Assembly (NCBI GenBank): GCA_009617715.1
Contig: VTFK01000269.1
Coordinates: 992,001-1,056,000 of the forward strand
Source: Plectrocnemia conspersa
Lineage: Eukaryota; Arthropoda; Insecta; Trichoptera; Polycentropodidae
Length of the DNA stretch: 64,000 bases
Direction of reading: 5' to 3'
A program made the translations under genes and the position numbers. The notes beneath the pieces were generated by a model. The model saw only the letters and a program-made list of their open reading frames with translations, had not been told where the DNA came from and made no database searches. Position 1 is the stretch's first letter. Each line of letters opens with the position of its first letter. Below are positions 50,398 through 62,859 of this stretch, one piece after another.

Positions 50398-52954
50398 TTA
50401 CAATATGCTACACGAGGCCGAGCAGCAACTGCTCGAGCCGCCTTTGCTCTTTTGCCGTTGATCTGAAACATTAAAAGAAGTGTCATAAAAACTTACACAG
50501 AAATAAGGATTTACAGGTTGACAGAAGGGAGTACTACAAGGATACATCCTGTCACCATATCTATTCAATACCTATGACACGAGGAAAACCCTCGAAACTT
50601 GAATGGCATGGTGAAGATTAAAGGTTAAGAGATCTTTAAAAGAATGCTGATGAAACACAACACAATATTGAAAAAGAAAGTAATTCAATAAAATATAATC
50701 TATACTTCAATATTCGAAATTTACTTTTCTGTTTAGTTGTATAAATAAAAAAATGTAAATGAGACTGACAAAAATGATATTTTACAGAACATAATTATTA
50801 TTATATGTTGTATGTAACTACATTGAATGCCTTCAAAAATAAGCAATGATTTCAATCTGTTTATTCAATAAATAATTCCAGTTGCAGCATGTTTCTTTAT
50901 TAAAATAACAAAATGAACAAGGAAGAAGTTACCGATTATCCAGTTGAGTTCTCAAATGTCCTAAATCCTAGTAGACTACATTACAGTATCACAAACTACC
51001 TATATTATACTGTTGAGAAATTTAAACATAACTTTTGGATATAAATGAGTTTGTCAATCTCGGATCAGTTCAATCTGTTAATGGTGAGTGCGATGACAAA
51101 GCTATCGAAGATGTTGAGTCAAGACATTGACTAATGAATAGGAAAGAGACAGAGAATAGACGCTTTTAATAATTTGAGTAATGTTCATATATCATTTATT
51201 AATTTGTTAGTATACAACTGGGAGTTAGTTAATATTACATATTTTTTCCATAATTAAATTAATTGTTATTTATTTATATTGCATTAATAATAAATTATAA
51301 AAGAAACAGAGATTCTCCACCGTTATATTGTATTAGTATTTTAATAATTTATTTTAATACTTTTCTATTATTAAATTTCGTTAATTTATTTTACATGATT
51401 TTTGAATAATATTCGGCTTTTGTGGATTTTTTATATCAATTGAAAGTTTAAATGAAAAAGTGCCAATGTCCACTTTTTTCGAAATTTATTTTAATGTCAA
51501 AAGGTGCTGAGCATTCTCTACAAGCTCCGTTACGGAAAAAATCGTAAAACCACTATTGTCATAAAAAAATGAAGGCAAAAATATCACCGCTTTTGGAAAA
51601 ATAACCAATGTCCAAACATTTTGTATGAAGAACTACCAATATCTTTAGTTCTTCACAATTAACTGATTAAATAATGCATGTATAAATTTAAAACTTTGAA
51701 AGATAATTGATGTATATCTTCTTACCTAAAATTGAAAAAGATTAAAATAATCAATAAAATATTTTTTCTCATATTTCGTGTTAATATAAGAGTGGAATAA
51801 AGAAGAAAATAAAATTTAATGATATACATATTTATCAGTGGCGTGAGGTCCATAGATGCGTTAGATTCAAAACGTCAACCGTATGTACGGTTGATGGCGA
51901 ACGATTCAGCCGTTACACGTGCTGGTGTTTATAGACGCTTGCCATCAACCGTGCATGCGGTTGTCGTTTTGAATCTACCATATGTATGGACCGCACGCCA
52001 CTGATATGTATGTATAATTCTAGAAACTGTCGACCTTTAGCGACCCTTTTTTTACACAGGAGGATTGAGCACTTATATTAAAAAACGCTGCAAAAACACA
52101 AGAGCAAACGCATCATGTGCATACACAGAACAGACATTCTCTAGTCTGTGTGCATATCATGTTTCTTTTACATAGACAAAATTTCGTTTTCTTAAATGTC
52201 GAGGGGATACTAATTTATTACATTACTGAAAAAAAAAAAGATAAAATATGCAATGTGTACAAATAATTTCTGACGAGATGCATTTTAAACAAGTTACAGG
52301 CTACATTTCAATGATAAAAATATGTCACAAGAACAGAACAATACTGGCTAATTTTATATTACAATGTCACAAGTAAGGTCTGGATCAGGAAAACAATGAA
52401 GAAGATGATCAAATGTGCAATGACGATATTTACCATGTGAATTTGGTTCAGGCAGATTCTCCCGCGGCACCAAATGCATGACTGCCGTGCGACCCGGGGG
52501 CAAGCCCAGGGCTCCGAGCGTCACGCTGCTGTGTAAAAACCTCCCTTGGTATATTAACCGGAGGATTTCAGCCCGGGCTACTGCCTCGGCCTCCCAATCG
52601 GCTGAAACACAACAGAAGTCAAGTTACATAATGTGTTTACATATATCGATAACGATTACAACTAGCATTACGCAATTCGAATAATCCTTTACATTCCGCT
52701 ATTCATTAGTTAACACATATGTAATTAGCACATGCTCAGCGGTCAATGTAAAAATTAAAAAATAATATTTAAATCCATTCGAATGGCCCCACAAATTGTA
52801 TCGGATTTTTATTATTGTGCAATTCTAATTAAAAAGAGTAATTACCTTCAGGCCAATTTTCATAAACATGTATGGCTATATCTCCCGCTGAGTCTATAGG
52901 ACTAAATATAAATTCTTTCGTCTTCCCCGATACGAGGATCAGCCGCAAGTTGAT
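50398..52954 (-). CDS. UBL3: UBL3 ubiquitin-like protein (3 exons; first exon missing)
   Basis: Minus-strand exons 52846-52954, 52434-52601 and 50398-50462 join in phase 1 to 113 aa beginning INLRLILVSGKTKEFIFSP. Human UBL3 (117 aa) has nine residues before the same INLRL, so only a short first exon is missing. DSAGDIAIHVYENWPE, AEILRLIYQGRFLH, VTLGALGLP and VMHLVPRENLPEPNS follow the family closely. The C-terminus is Cys-rich and ends CSIL, a CAAX-type prenylation box, as the human protein ends CVIL. Family knowledge: UBL3/MUB proteins are prenylated, plasma-membrane-bound ubiquitin folds that modify or sort proteins into small extracellular vesicles. The first exon lies further right; ATGAAAAAGGGC before a GTGAGT donor (54443) fits phase but is too short to trust. 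Confidence 0.95.
50530..50600 (+). mobile_element. LINE reverse-transcriptase scrap
   Basis: The plus frame from about 50523 reads KGVLQGYILSPYLFNTYDT. This is the conserved RT block GV.QG..LSP.LFN.Y of non-LTR retrotransposons. Stops follow within 30 codons. It lies in a UBL3 intron on the strand opposite to the gene. Confidence 0.75.
51836..52003. mobile_element. 168-bp hAT MITE of a second family
   Basis: Ends cagtggcgtgaggtccat and, on the other strand, cagtggcgtgcggtccat are inverted repeats with one difference. Flanking 8-mers atatttat and atatgtat differ at one base. Inside are matched words (aaaacgtcaaccgtatgtac, and cgttttgaat on the other side), making it nearly palindromic. It has no coding capacity and lies in a UBL3 intron. 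Confidence 0.85.
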
Positions 52955-53190
52955 CTGGAAATGCAAAAAAATCAAGATTAGTTTACGTATGTATATAAAA
53001 ACAATTAATTTATATTTATATGATATAATACAGAAAAGTATGCTATGATTTATCGAATTTAAAAAAAATACGATAAGATAGCTTGAACGACCTTTGTAAA
53101 AACAGTTACTCAATAAAACTAGTCCTTGACTCAATTCCAACAGTACTAACATTTTTCATATTTTTCTGTTATAAAAAAGCTAAGTAATAC

Positions 53191-53880
53191 AAGCGTCATT
53201 TCAGATTTTTCCAGAGGGGGCAAAAGTTGGCCAGTTAGTGGTATGTTTTTCTAATATTTCCTTTTTTTTAAATTCATAGTATTTCATTAAATGACATGCA
53301 TTATTTTTCTGGCCAAATTCGTTAGAGTTTAGAATCCACATCAAAAGCAAAAATTGTGCCGTTGCAGTGAAAACGCTTGGTTATCTAGTGTTATAACAAT
53401 ATTAGAACTTACAATAAGTATCAAATAAAGAACATCTAAATCGAATATTGACCAATAGGAGAGCGGAAAAAATCATTATCCCTTCTCAGAAGTCAAAAAT
53501 TCACATCGCAAACGGCACGATTGCTTTTGACGTGAATTTTTGACTTCTGAGAAGTGATAATTGTTTTTGCGCTCTCCTATTGACCAAAATTCGGTTTGAA
53601 TATACTTTGATCAACATTCTCATATCAGAAGTTTGTTTTAATATCGATAAGGATAGTTATCATATTTTTAAAACATAGTGTGAGATGCAATGCCTGTCTG
53701 TACTTATTCTTCCGCTTATTTTTCCCTGGGAGATGAGTTGGCTTAGTTTGTATTTTGGATTTGATCTTATGAAAATTCTAAAACTATAATTAGTTTTAGA
53801 ACTTTTATTAGGTTAGATTTGGGTTTGAACAGCAAATGGTCGTTTCGCAACTGACAAATTGAGTTTCATAGACATTTTAG
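53191..53880. repeat. Palindromic repeat of the cagggacgtcatttcag family (copy C)
   Basis: This is copy B (26111-26818) in reverse orientation: 53640-53880 matches 26161-26330 inverted, and 53330-53390 matches 26716-26778 inverted. The core hairpin at 53482-53554 has perfect 23-base arms (cttctcagaagtcaaaaatt and its complement) with a shorter centre than copy B. It lies just outside the first visible UBL3 exon, probably in its first intron. Confidence 0.75.
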
Positions 53881-53904
53881 ACCATCATATAATTTTACTA
53901 GAGT

Positions 53905-54160
53905 CTATCACTTAAATTATATTTTCGTTAGTAGAAATATATATCTACTGGTGAAAATGTATTTGGATTTGACAAGTGAAAATATATCTTTACTGAAAAA
54001 TAGATATTCACTGTAACTGTAAGTATTATATGTACATGTATAAATTACTACATGTGGAAAAGTTGAAATCATATAATTTGGAAGATAAATTATATTTTCA
54101 CTGGTTAAAATATATATGTATGTACCGGTGAAAATGTATTTTGAGATTAAGATTTTTTAT
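53905..54160. repeat. tttcacYagtgaaaat repeat family, copy 3 (inverted)
   Basis: Its reverse complement matches copies at 22603-22840 and 43265-43510 and extends beyond them, showing the uninterrupted sequence (attttcaccggtacatacat) across the point where the hAT element entered copy 1. It is non-coding. Confidence 0.75.
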
Positions 54161-54189
54161 GGGATAATCCGAGAATTTCTGGTTTAGAA

Positions 54190-54285
54190 TCAGGGACATC
54201 ATTTCAGATTTTTTAATATTTCTATTGAATAAAGTTTTATAGTATCTAATTAAATGACATACATTTTCCTGGTCAAATTTAAGTA
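54190..54285. repeat. Short fragment of the cagggacgtcatttcag family (copy D)
   Basis: Begins cagggacatcatttcag and ends in a tggtcaaatt word corresponding to tctggccaaattg of copy A. Only about 95 bases remain. Confidence 0.55.
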
Positions 54286-54589
54286 ATATTGTGCATTGAT
54301 TTTAAATTACAAAATATAGCTATCACGGGTAATAAATTATTTGTGGTTTAAGATCTAAGTGGCAAGCAAATGTTTGTATTTCAAACTTCAGACGATCTTA
54401 ACATGGATATTTCTGGATCGATATACGAAAATTTCGACTCACGCCCTTTTTCATCTGACAACTCTCCAACATATAAATAGCATATCATAAATCAAATTTC
54501 GAGCTATATCCATAATTTCGTTACACATGTTCTTGTAAATCGTACGTCATAAATTTCCCGTCAAATAATAAGATTAGGGAAATACCGTA

Positions 54590-55270
54590 AATGCCAAGAG
54601 ATTGGAGTTAGCAAGAACGGAGCGTGCGGGGGGGAGTTAATTGAAAATTCGTCCGGGACAGGCAAGAAACGAAGGGTGTAGTCGGTCGCAAATGTGCATT
54701 TCGAACTTTATCACCCTCCGGAGGGACAGGGGCGATGACCAGATCACGTCAGTCGGGGGATTTGTCAAATCGTAGCTAGTGGGTGTTGAATATAGAAAGG
54801 GGCGAGGAGCTTAACAATGGTTCGAGAATTGTCGCGAAAGCTCGAAAACGGCGCCTGAGATTAATTTAATACAGATGCCAGACAGATAAATTAAAATTGA
54901 ACAGTAAAATATTTTTCAGCATATATTTGCGGCGATTCGGTGCAAAAAAAATAGAACGAGATTAGAAAAAAAAATTGTTTAATGACTAAGATTATACAGT
55001 AGGCGTGTTATTTTTTACACCGTTTCGATAGTGTAAGCCAACGCCCGTATAATCATAAATTTCTCAGTTCGGAGGGTGGAAGGCGCGCCCCCATCGCTTT
55101 GGGGAAATAGTGGAGCCAGTGACGTCACGCAGACTCCCCCCTCAGGAAAAGATTAGAGTAAGCCACCGACCGCGCTCCTATGCAGTATTTCCTAATACTT
55201 ATTACACACCCATACGTGCATAGAGACAGCGAGCAGTAAGCAGTCACTGTGTGGCGTTGCATAATCTTGA
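54590..55270. promoter_or_regulatory. GC-rich island with a perfect CRE, possible UBL3 promoter
   Basis: Base composition rises sharply in an AT-rich background, with G-runs (54629-54637) and several CpG-containing words. A perfect CREB/ATF site TGACGTCA sits at about 55119-55126. No exon is identifiable. As UBL3 is read leftwards and lacks its first exon, this is a reasonable place for its promoter, but a promoter for an unseen gene is equally possible. Confidence 0.35.
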
Positions 55271-58200
55271 CGGGGGCTTATGTAAAAGTGCCAACTTCTC
55301 GAGTTTAATAGTCAAGTTTTATGGTTGGTTAGAGTGATTTCGAATGCGAAGGGGTCGAGTGGAAGTAGAAATGGGAAAGATAAATGATACTTAATTAGAT
55401 TTGGTTTGAAATGTTCGAGATCCGAATAATGTGACTTTCTTTTATATGACTTGGAAACTTGTATTCTCCGTGGTTTTGGGTGAAAACATTGACGATGAGA
55501 TCCGAATAATGTGAAACTCTCTATAAGAGTTTTAGATGATAGTACCAAAATAGTAATAAATAACTCTAAGAGTTTTAGTTTGCTCCTTGATTTTTTTTAA
55601 TAATGGTTTAAATATATTTTATTCATATTAGTTGATTATTGCGCAAACGAAAATTATGCACAGCGAAAGTTTCAAACAGCAAAAATATACAAATATACGA
55701 GTATGTGTATATTTAAGAATACGTCAATACATAAATATAAAAATAATGTCTGTTAATATGATTTTAATTTAAAAATACTTGTTTTAAAATATTTTCAATT
55801 ATATTAGTAATTTAGTATATTGGTATGATACACTTATATTTCCTATAACTATATAATTTTTTACTTAAAAATAGAGAAAAAAATAAAGCAGTTAAAATTA
55901 AAAGTAAAATATATTTGACAATCAAAAAATCACCATTGTGTGGAATTTTCGTGTGCGCAATAATCCTGTCACCATCGATGTAATTAATAACTATTTCAGG
56001 GCCAGTCAAAAGATTTATTTTCACATTTTTATTCTGAAATATTTTAATCATATTCTTGAAACTCGCGTTAAAATATGTGACTAAAAGTGATTATTCATCA
56101 ATAGAGATAAACTAGACAATAGTGGGATCACACAAAGGCCTTCGTTATGATTAGAACTAAAGGGTTTCCCCATAAATAGCACGCAAGTATTCTCCGGTGC
56201 GTTGAATGAATATTTCTTTGTTACGAAACGGTCACGGGAAATAATATATCACCGGAAGACAAATAGCACCGTAAGGCCACAACATTCCCGTTGCATAATT
56301 CTACCTCGGAGATGTCCATCAATCAAATGTCACTTTCTAAAGGCGTATACATATTTCGTTATTCTAAGAAGCGAGTGCAACGATTGCCTGGATGATCGCT
56401 TTGTGATCGTGATTGGTCAGCAAGCTTTGCAGCTCTGAATACTTAGCCTTGGTTTACAATGAGGACTGGGCAGATACGGGCAGACACTTGAAGAATATGT
56501 TGACAACATACGGTCATGAACGCTCACATTATAAGAGGTAATCTACCATACAAGCACCGCAGCAGAGAGGGATTAACCTCCGCAATACTGCGCTGCCACA
56601 CCAATCATAACTCTAATAATATTCTACGAACATCCCCATCTGCATTTTACTGACTGCGAAGTTACACCCCTCAGGGTTCGAGTCCCGAAATATTGATTTT
56701 ATTGAACTTTTTAAATCTCATCTCTGCTTTGATCAATTATTAAAAAAAAAAAACATTACTGAATATTTTTTTTCGATGACAGTTTGCAGAAACATCCATG
56801 AATACGTAGCCGTGCTTTTCCATCAAAGGAAAGAAAGAAAACTTCAAGACAGTTTTATAATCGATCGTCGATGTGGATACCCTCCATTCCGAAATATGTG
56901 AAGCACCTTCCGATGATTTAGCTCTTTGAATTTCATAAATTAATTTTACTATTACCAGAGAGTGCATTGATTCGATCAATAACGTTTTTTTATTTTCTGG
57001 ACAGATTGTTTATTTCGCATTGACGTTCGAGAAATTCTGAAGAAACGAAGAATTGTCTACTGTTGAAGAAATTTTTGGCAATATAAACTCAAAACTGTTA
57101 TTGTGTAATAGATCAATCAAGTGATTAGCAATCAGATGAGATGTGAATATGAAAGAAAATAGGTACACTTTTGCCATTAAACCAGTTAACCTCTCCATTT
57201 TTACTTTTGTATATCACCAGTCGTTCGCAGCACTGTCGTCGTTATCTCGCAGATACAGCACTGTTTTACTGATGCCATTCAAAGTTTAAATGCAAGAAAC
57301 GTCGTCGTCTGCCGTCGCACGAAACAGTAAAAAAGAGAAACACATTTTTATGCTTCTCACTGGCCGGAATCTCGTTAGGGCTCCCCCGGTGGACAGCAGC
57401 GCAGTAGAAATCGCGTTCCGATCAAAAACTCGCCGTTTTTCTACGGTTTTATATCAGCCCGCCGACCACTTTAACGTCTCCGCGCGTCTACTTTACGACC
57501 ACCCCTACCCTACGTTTAAAGTTCCCTTATCTAATACAACGCCTTACGTGTGTAGCCGGGCAAAAAATCACCCGCGACTCGGGGCCGTAAATTCCCACCG
57601 CACCCTCCCAGCATTTTGCGAACGCTCTGCTTAGTCACTGGCGTTAAGTGTTTTCTGCGTAAATCAGTTAAAAAGTTGGCAATTTTACATACTCTGTGTG
57701 ACGATCGAAACTATTTAAATACACGTGTGCCGGGGTGTCGTTACGGACGAGTTATCGGATGCACGTGCAGAATTGACGCTAGCTAAATATAGGAGCGCAA
57801 AAATCGGAAAAGCGCTGAGGAGGAAATTGGCCGTGCGAATCGAATTATGAAACGGCAAAAAACGCAGAGATGTTGGTTTACAGCTGAATCTCATACATAC
57901 ATAAGCATATTTAGTATTTTCTGAATATTAATCTGAAAATCAAATACGGTACTAAATGCACCAATAAAATTAGGGTGTAGTAATACAATAATTGCATATA
58001 AACATAAATCTATGTTATAGTTTGCAATATATCTATTCCTGCAGATGTTTTGTTCAGGATTCGAATTACTGTTTCATAAATGTTGGGTCGAAGGTATCCT
58101 GAGAAATATTTAAAAAGCCCTCGAGATTCAGGATTTTATGTCAGATTTAAATGTATTTTTTATATGAACAGAATGACAGCAGATACTGTTTTTCAGTTAA

Positions 58201-58930
58201 AATACGCTATTGAGATGCTACGATGATGATGTGTTTTCCAAATATTTTTTTAAAAAAAATATTAAATAGAATAATTTATCCATTATTAAATCAAATATTT
58301 AAAGATCTGGAGAGAGCTAAAATGTGTATTACCCTTTAACGGAGGACAATAAACTACAGCTCTGCATCTCCTTGCCAAAAGCAATTATATGCAATAATGT
58401 GCACCTAAAAACGACCAGCTTAATATTTTTTACGAGCTATCAGATAGCAAATCAGGTGACAAATATACCGTTAAAAACAGCTAGAAAGTATAATAAAAGA
58501 AACGAAGTAGGGATAATGGTCCCCTACCCTTTCCTCAATGGTGTATAAGCAAAAACGTTACCTCAGGGCTTTGTACACTTCGCTTCCAACTTGGAATATA
58601 CATACTTGAATTGAGCCCGAAATCTAATCAAGCTGATCCAACACTGAATCAATCTAGAAGACCCTTGGAAGCCCTAAAAAAGCAGACTTGGTCCAACAAA
58701 GCAGATACTCTGAATTTCTAAGAATTAAATTCGACCGTCAAGGCGTCGCGAAATACTGCCATATTTCAACTGTTACAATTTAAAATAATTTATAAAAAAA
58801 ATGTAATTAGTATTAAAAAATAAATACGTGTACTGATCACACTACATTCCAAAAAAGAATTAATTGCATGGGGCAAAAAACTGATACTTTTTCAATTGAA
58901 TGGACAGATGTCTTCATAAAGTTTTTCATT
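55271..58930. other. Gene-free interval, mostly AT-rich
   Basis: I recognise no coding sequence. An 18-base direct repeat (gagatccgaataatgtga) occurs at 55417-55434 and 55498-55515. A plus-strand frame of 114 codons at 57290-57634 lies in a CpG-rich patch but shows no family similarity. A B-box-like ggttcgagtcccg occurs near 56677 without a tRNA around it. Confidence 0.4.
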
Positions 58931-59076
58931 AATTACTGATTTAGCTGTAGCAACTCATGCATATTACACAAGTCAAGAGAAACGGCACACGCGCATCTGA
59001 AATTCTGCGAGTGGTGCCCGCAGACCCAACATCCGCCGGGAAATGCGCCCACATACTTACAATTCTTATTAACGAA

Positions 59077-59290
59077 CAATGTGGGGATACGGCGTACTCG
59101 CACGACGGTGTATATAGCATGGTACAAAACCGGACAATATACGTTTAACTCCTCAACGCTCAGACTACTACTTCACTCCAAGGAATTCTTCAACCACGAA
59201 ATTACGTCTCGCCCTTGTCGAGTATCACCTACGACGTATTGACGACTTCAAGAATAACTTACCGACGCCATCGAATATCTACCATCAAAG
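59077..59290 (+). mobile_element. LTR-like fragment, family shared with 6890-7110
   Basis: Starts gtggggatacggc, has a TATA-like gtatatagc, then acaaaaccggac and a leader with ctactacttcact that resembles the solo LTR at about 9450. It seems cut off on the right by the mariner relic. No target duplication was found. Confidence 0.4.
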
Positions 59291-59315
59291 CGACTACATA
59301 TGATGTAAAAGCTTC

Positions 59316-59890
59316 ATGATGATTTATTCAATTGCTGTATATCGAAATTTATGGGAAGTTTGTAGTCAATTTCATCGTCCTCCTGTGCGAACAATTCGCA
59401 ACGCAGTGAAAAAATTTGAATACACTGGAAGCGTTGGAGATAGGGTAAGGTCTGTGCTTTATCGTGGCGCCGAGAATATTTTTGCTGTAACTGAAAGTGT
59501 GTCTAAAGCCCCGGAATTGTCGATTCGTCAGCGTTCGCAACTTTTGGGCTTTTCTTATTGCTCCCTTTGGCGTATTTTACAACTGAAATTGCACCTACAC
59601 GTATAAAATTCAGATAATACAAAAATTGAAGCTCAGAGACCATGGACAGCGAAGAATTTACGCAGATTAGATATTGGAGCAGCAGGATTTTTCAAAGAAA
59701 ATTTTCTCTGGTGCACATTTCCACCTCTCTGGGTATGTAAATAAGCAAAAATCTTCATGTGATTCACGAGAGACCATTACATGCTCAAAAAGTGACTATT
59801 TGGCGCGGTCAAGTGGCGTATTGATGTGGAAGACAAGTGGTTCCAACAAGACAGCGCAACTTGCCCCAAATATTACACATATTATCGATC
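59316..59890 (+). mobile_element. Second mariner relic of the 36.4-kb type
   Basis: Frames carry VRTIRNAVKKFEYTGSVGD (59390-59440), SIRQRSQLLGFSYCSLWRIL (about 59522-59581), AHFHLSGYVNKQ (about 59704) and KWFQQDSAT (about 59830), in the same order as the copy at 36390-37990. It has a deletion between the HFHLSGY block and the catalytic block. It lacks the piggyBac insertion. Confidence 0.8.
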
Positions 59891-60899
59891 TATATTTTAA
59901 TACGCTAAGCACCAATGTGTCGTATAGAACTCATATAAAACCTATGCATTTTTTTAACATCGAGGATATGAGTTTAAATTTAACTATCACTAAACAAAAC
60001 ACCAGGATTTTTAAAGTATTCTTCGGAATCGTAGGAAATTCAGGAAAACATTATGACATTTATTTCAATAGATTTTAAAATTGCCAGTGTATAATAAAAG
60101 TCGATGGAAAAATTCGTTGTTTATAAACAGAAGTAACAGCACTGAGCCATGATTTGATCCTTTTGACACTGCAGATTATGTTGAATATGTTTTTGAGTAT
60201 TGCTATTATTAAAGTAATTATTATTAGACCGCTCACGGACTAAATCAAAAGCCTTCTCAAAATCTATTTGAGTATCCATTTCGAAATAAACATGAATGGA
60301 AATTAATGTATAGCAGAGAGTATTATGATGCTACCATGATGGAAAGGCTTCACTCAGTCCATTATCTGAGACAGCTGCTGTATATGAATAGTTTTATTTT
60401 TGATTATGTAAAAAGCAACGCGATACTTGAAAATAAAAATAGTTCATTTTAGCATCGAATACCCAAAAAATATACATATACAAGTTGAACCGAATAAAAA
60501 GCGCTAAAACGATTCATAAAACCATGCGCTTTGGAGAGCTTTCATCATCGGAAAAGCGGGGGATGATAAACCTGTTTTGCACGCGAAACCCATTCAAAGC
60601 GAGGGTTGATCATGCAAATTTAATTTGCCCGAGCGCAGTACAGAAGTGTCCCCCGTGGGGACACGTCACCGTTCCCGGACGCGATGTCAGATCTTGGTAA
60701 TGAATTGTTAATTAATATTAGTATTATTATTGACACGCGCCAGTTCATTGCGTTTCAGCAGGATTCCAGAGAGTTATTATCATTCGATTCTGTTACTGGA
60801 ATCGAATCTGATACAATACACAAAAAAAAACGATCATAAAATATCAATATTGCACCGCGAGTCTGAATAAAATATTCGGTCGAGGTGAAAGGCTAGCAG

Positions 60900-60990
60900 C
60901 TAGCGTTTGAGTACATAGTACATAGCTCAAAGAGTGACGTCATGCGGTATGAGCTTTCCGAAGCGGCTGGGAATTAAGTTTATTTTCCGC
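60900..60990. promoter_or_regulatory. Isolated perfect CRE motif
   Basis: TGACGTCA occurs at about 60934-60941 in a GC-richer patch. No gene is recognised nearby, so this is only a motif match. Confidence 0.2.
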
Positions 60991-61399
60991 ATTTGACGCA
61001 AATGACCCGACGTTGAAATTGTATGCCGTGCGCTTAAACGTTTGTGTGAAAAACGAGAACTGAATTAATTATTCGAGTGTTGAAAATACATAACTTCTCC
61101 TTTTGAGCGCGGTGTCAAACCGTGGAACTGTGATGCTGCGATTCAATTAAATATTGTGATACACAACAAACTTTTATTTCTAGTTAGGAGAGAGGCACGA
61201 GATTCAAAATAGGAATAAATACGAGATGGAATATATGTTTAAAAATACATTTACAATATATTAATATAAAGTTGGAATAAATAAGTTTAAGTCACCAGAC
61301 GTTTGTACTTCTTGAGCAAAAATATTTGATGTGACCTTTTTTGAACTCCCACATTATCCTTAAATGAATAAAAAAATTAAGCCATGCTGCAATTTGTCC

Positions 61400-61770
61400 T
61401 CAAATAAGTTGTCACTGTAACGGCGACGGCACGATTTTATTGCATTTGATGTGAATTTTTTACTTCTGAGAAGGTATAATTGATTTTTGTGCTCTCCTAT
61501 TAGTCAAAATTCGGTTTAGATATGCTCCATTCGAATCTCACTTATTGTACGTTATAATATGAAAGCTAGATAACCGAGCGTATCCACTGCGACGGCACGA
61601 TTTTATTGATTTTAACGTGGATTCTAAACAGGGACGCTCACAAGAATTTGGCTAAAAAATCCATGTCATTTAATGAAATACTATGAATATGAATGAAATC
61701 AAAATATTAAAAAATCGACCACTGACTAACCAACTCCCCCCATCCTCTGGAAAAAGTTGAAACGACATTT
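61400..61770. repeat. cagggacgtcatttcag family, rearranged copy E
   Basis: Segments such as ttacttctgagaagg, gataaccgagcg, gcgacggcacgattttattg and ctctggaaaaag follow copies B and C but in shortened form. It abuts a mariner end on the right. Confidence 0.6.
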
Positions 61771-61774
61771 ATTT

Positions 61775-61845
61775 GACACTTTGAACACGCGTGATTATTG
61801 ACAGCTGTCTGATTTACAGTGCCGTCAACATAGCTCTGTATAAAT
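61775..61845 (-). mobile_element. Isolated mariner terminal sequence
   Basis: Read on the minus strand it matches 36407-36475: gcactgtaaatcagacagc, then tgtcaataatcacgc and caaagtgtcaaa. No transposase accompanies it, so it is an end fragment or a deletion derivative. Confidence 0.7.
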
Positions 61846-61943
61846 AATGGCCAATATTCTTTTCCAAAAATTATATTTAATTAGTACAATTAGGTATAAC
61901 GCGAGCAATAAAAATACGTAAGGGAGAAGTTGTAACATATAAT

Positions 61944-62211
61944 CAGTGGCGTAGCTATGGTGGGGCGGAGGGGGCGGGCCGCCCCGGGCGGCACTTGCTT
62001 GGGGGCGGCATATTCGCGATGGGGTCGTCCAGTGTGGTTCTTAACCCTGAATGCACTAAAACATATATAAATCCACAAATAAAAATAGCTTAATAATAAC
62101 CAATTTATTATTTTAAGAAATGCTGATTTTATGATTCTGCAAAAAATATATGGGGGGGGGGGGCAATTGTAAGGATCGCCCTGGGCGGCACATACCCTAG
62201 CTACGCCGCTG
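61944..62211 (-). mobile_element. hAT MITE, sister copy of 19952-20221
   Basis: The 268 bp element matches the 19952-20221 MITE in inverse orientation almost throughout. It has inverted ends cagtggcgtagct and agctacgccgctg and the identical flanking 8-mer catataat on both sides (61936-61943 and 62212-62219). The 123-codon minus-strand open frame across it is not a gene. Confidence 0.93.
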
Positions 62212-62734
62212 CATATAATTGAACGAACAATAAATATTATAGTATTTGAATGGAAGGACAAAAATTAGACTAGGCGTGGGTTATCAATTAGGTACTATTA
62301 CCATATAGTCAATTTTTATATTATGCAAAAAAGCTGGTGAAAGAAAAACAGAGGATATGTTTAAAAACGTAATTCAAAATCATATATTCATATGGAAGAT
62401 TGCTTCGAGAAATATCATACGATGGACAAATATAACCAAACATCAAGTATGTAAATATGTAAGTAATTGTAATGTACATAACTAAATACATTTACAAGGA
62501 TAGAGCGAAACATTCCTTATTTTATCATTGCATTGGTGTTTTTTTAGGTAGTGGTCCCAATATCTGTAACGGGTACAGGGTATACCTTAAAGAAATGATA
62601 TGTAAATAAAAGGTAAGAAGCTTTATTTTTGTGATTAAATAAATTGGACCGGAGTGGATTCAATAAAAAAACAGTTTTTGTCCAGTACAGGTTAATGACC
62701 TATTTTAATACATAATTTATACATACAAAAACAT

Positions 62735-62854
62735 CTAAAAAATAACATCTTTGTGTTTAATAAGTTCGTTGAGAAGCTCGATGGCTCGTGACAAAGGGGA
62801 GTTCTTGAGCACTGACGTTCTGGCCGCCACGAATAGGAATAAGGGACGCGATCG
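62735..62854 (-). mobile_element. Jockey-like LINE C-terminal fragment
   Basis: The minus frame reads RSRPLFLFVAARTSVLKNSP and ends LIKHKDVIF before TAG, followed by an AT-rich tail. It is related to the fragment at 12370-12600, and here the C-terminus with its stop is intact. Confidence 0.7.
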
Positions 62855-62859
62855 CGACT

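Noticed and set aside
56640..56700. tRNA gene suggested by ggttcgagtcccg
   Set aside because: The B-box-like word is present but no acceptor, D or anticodon arm can be paired around it.
57290..57634. 114-codon plus-strand open frame in a CpG-rich patch
   Set aside because: The translation shows no domain, repeat or family similarity that I can recognise, and stop codons are simply rarer in GC-rich DNA.
60485..60700. 71-codon plus-strand open frame
   Set aside because: No family similarity and no splice or polyadenylation context; compositional effect is enough to explain it.
61890..62261. 123-codon minus-strand open frame
   Set aside because: It runs through the hAT MITE at 61944-62211, including its terminal repeats and C-run, and has no independent protein similarity.
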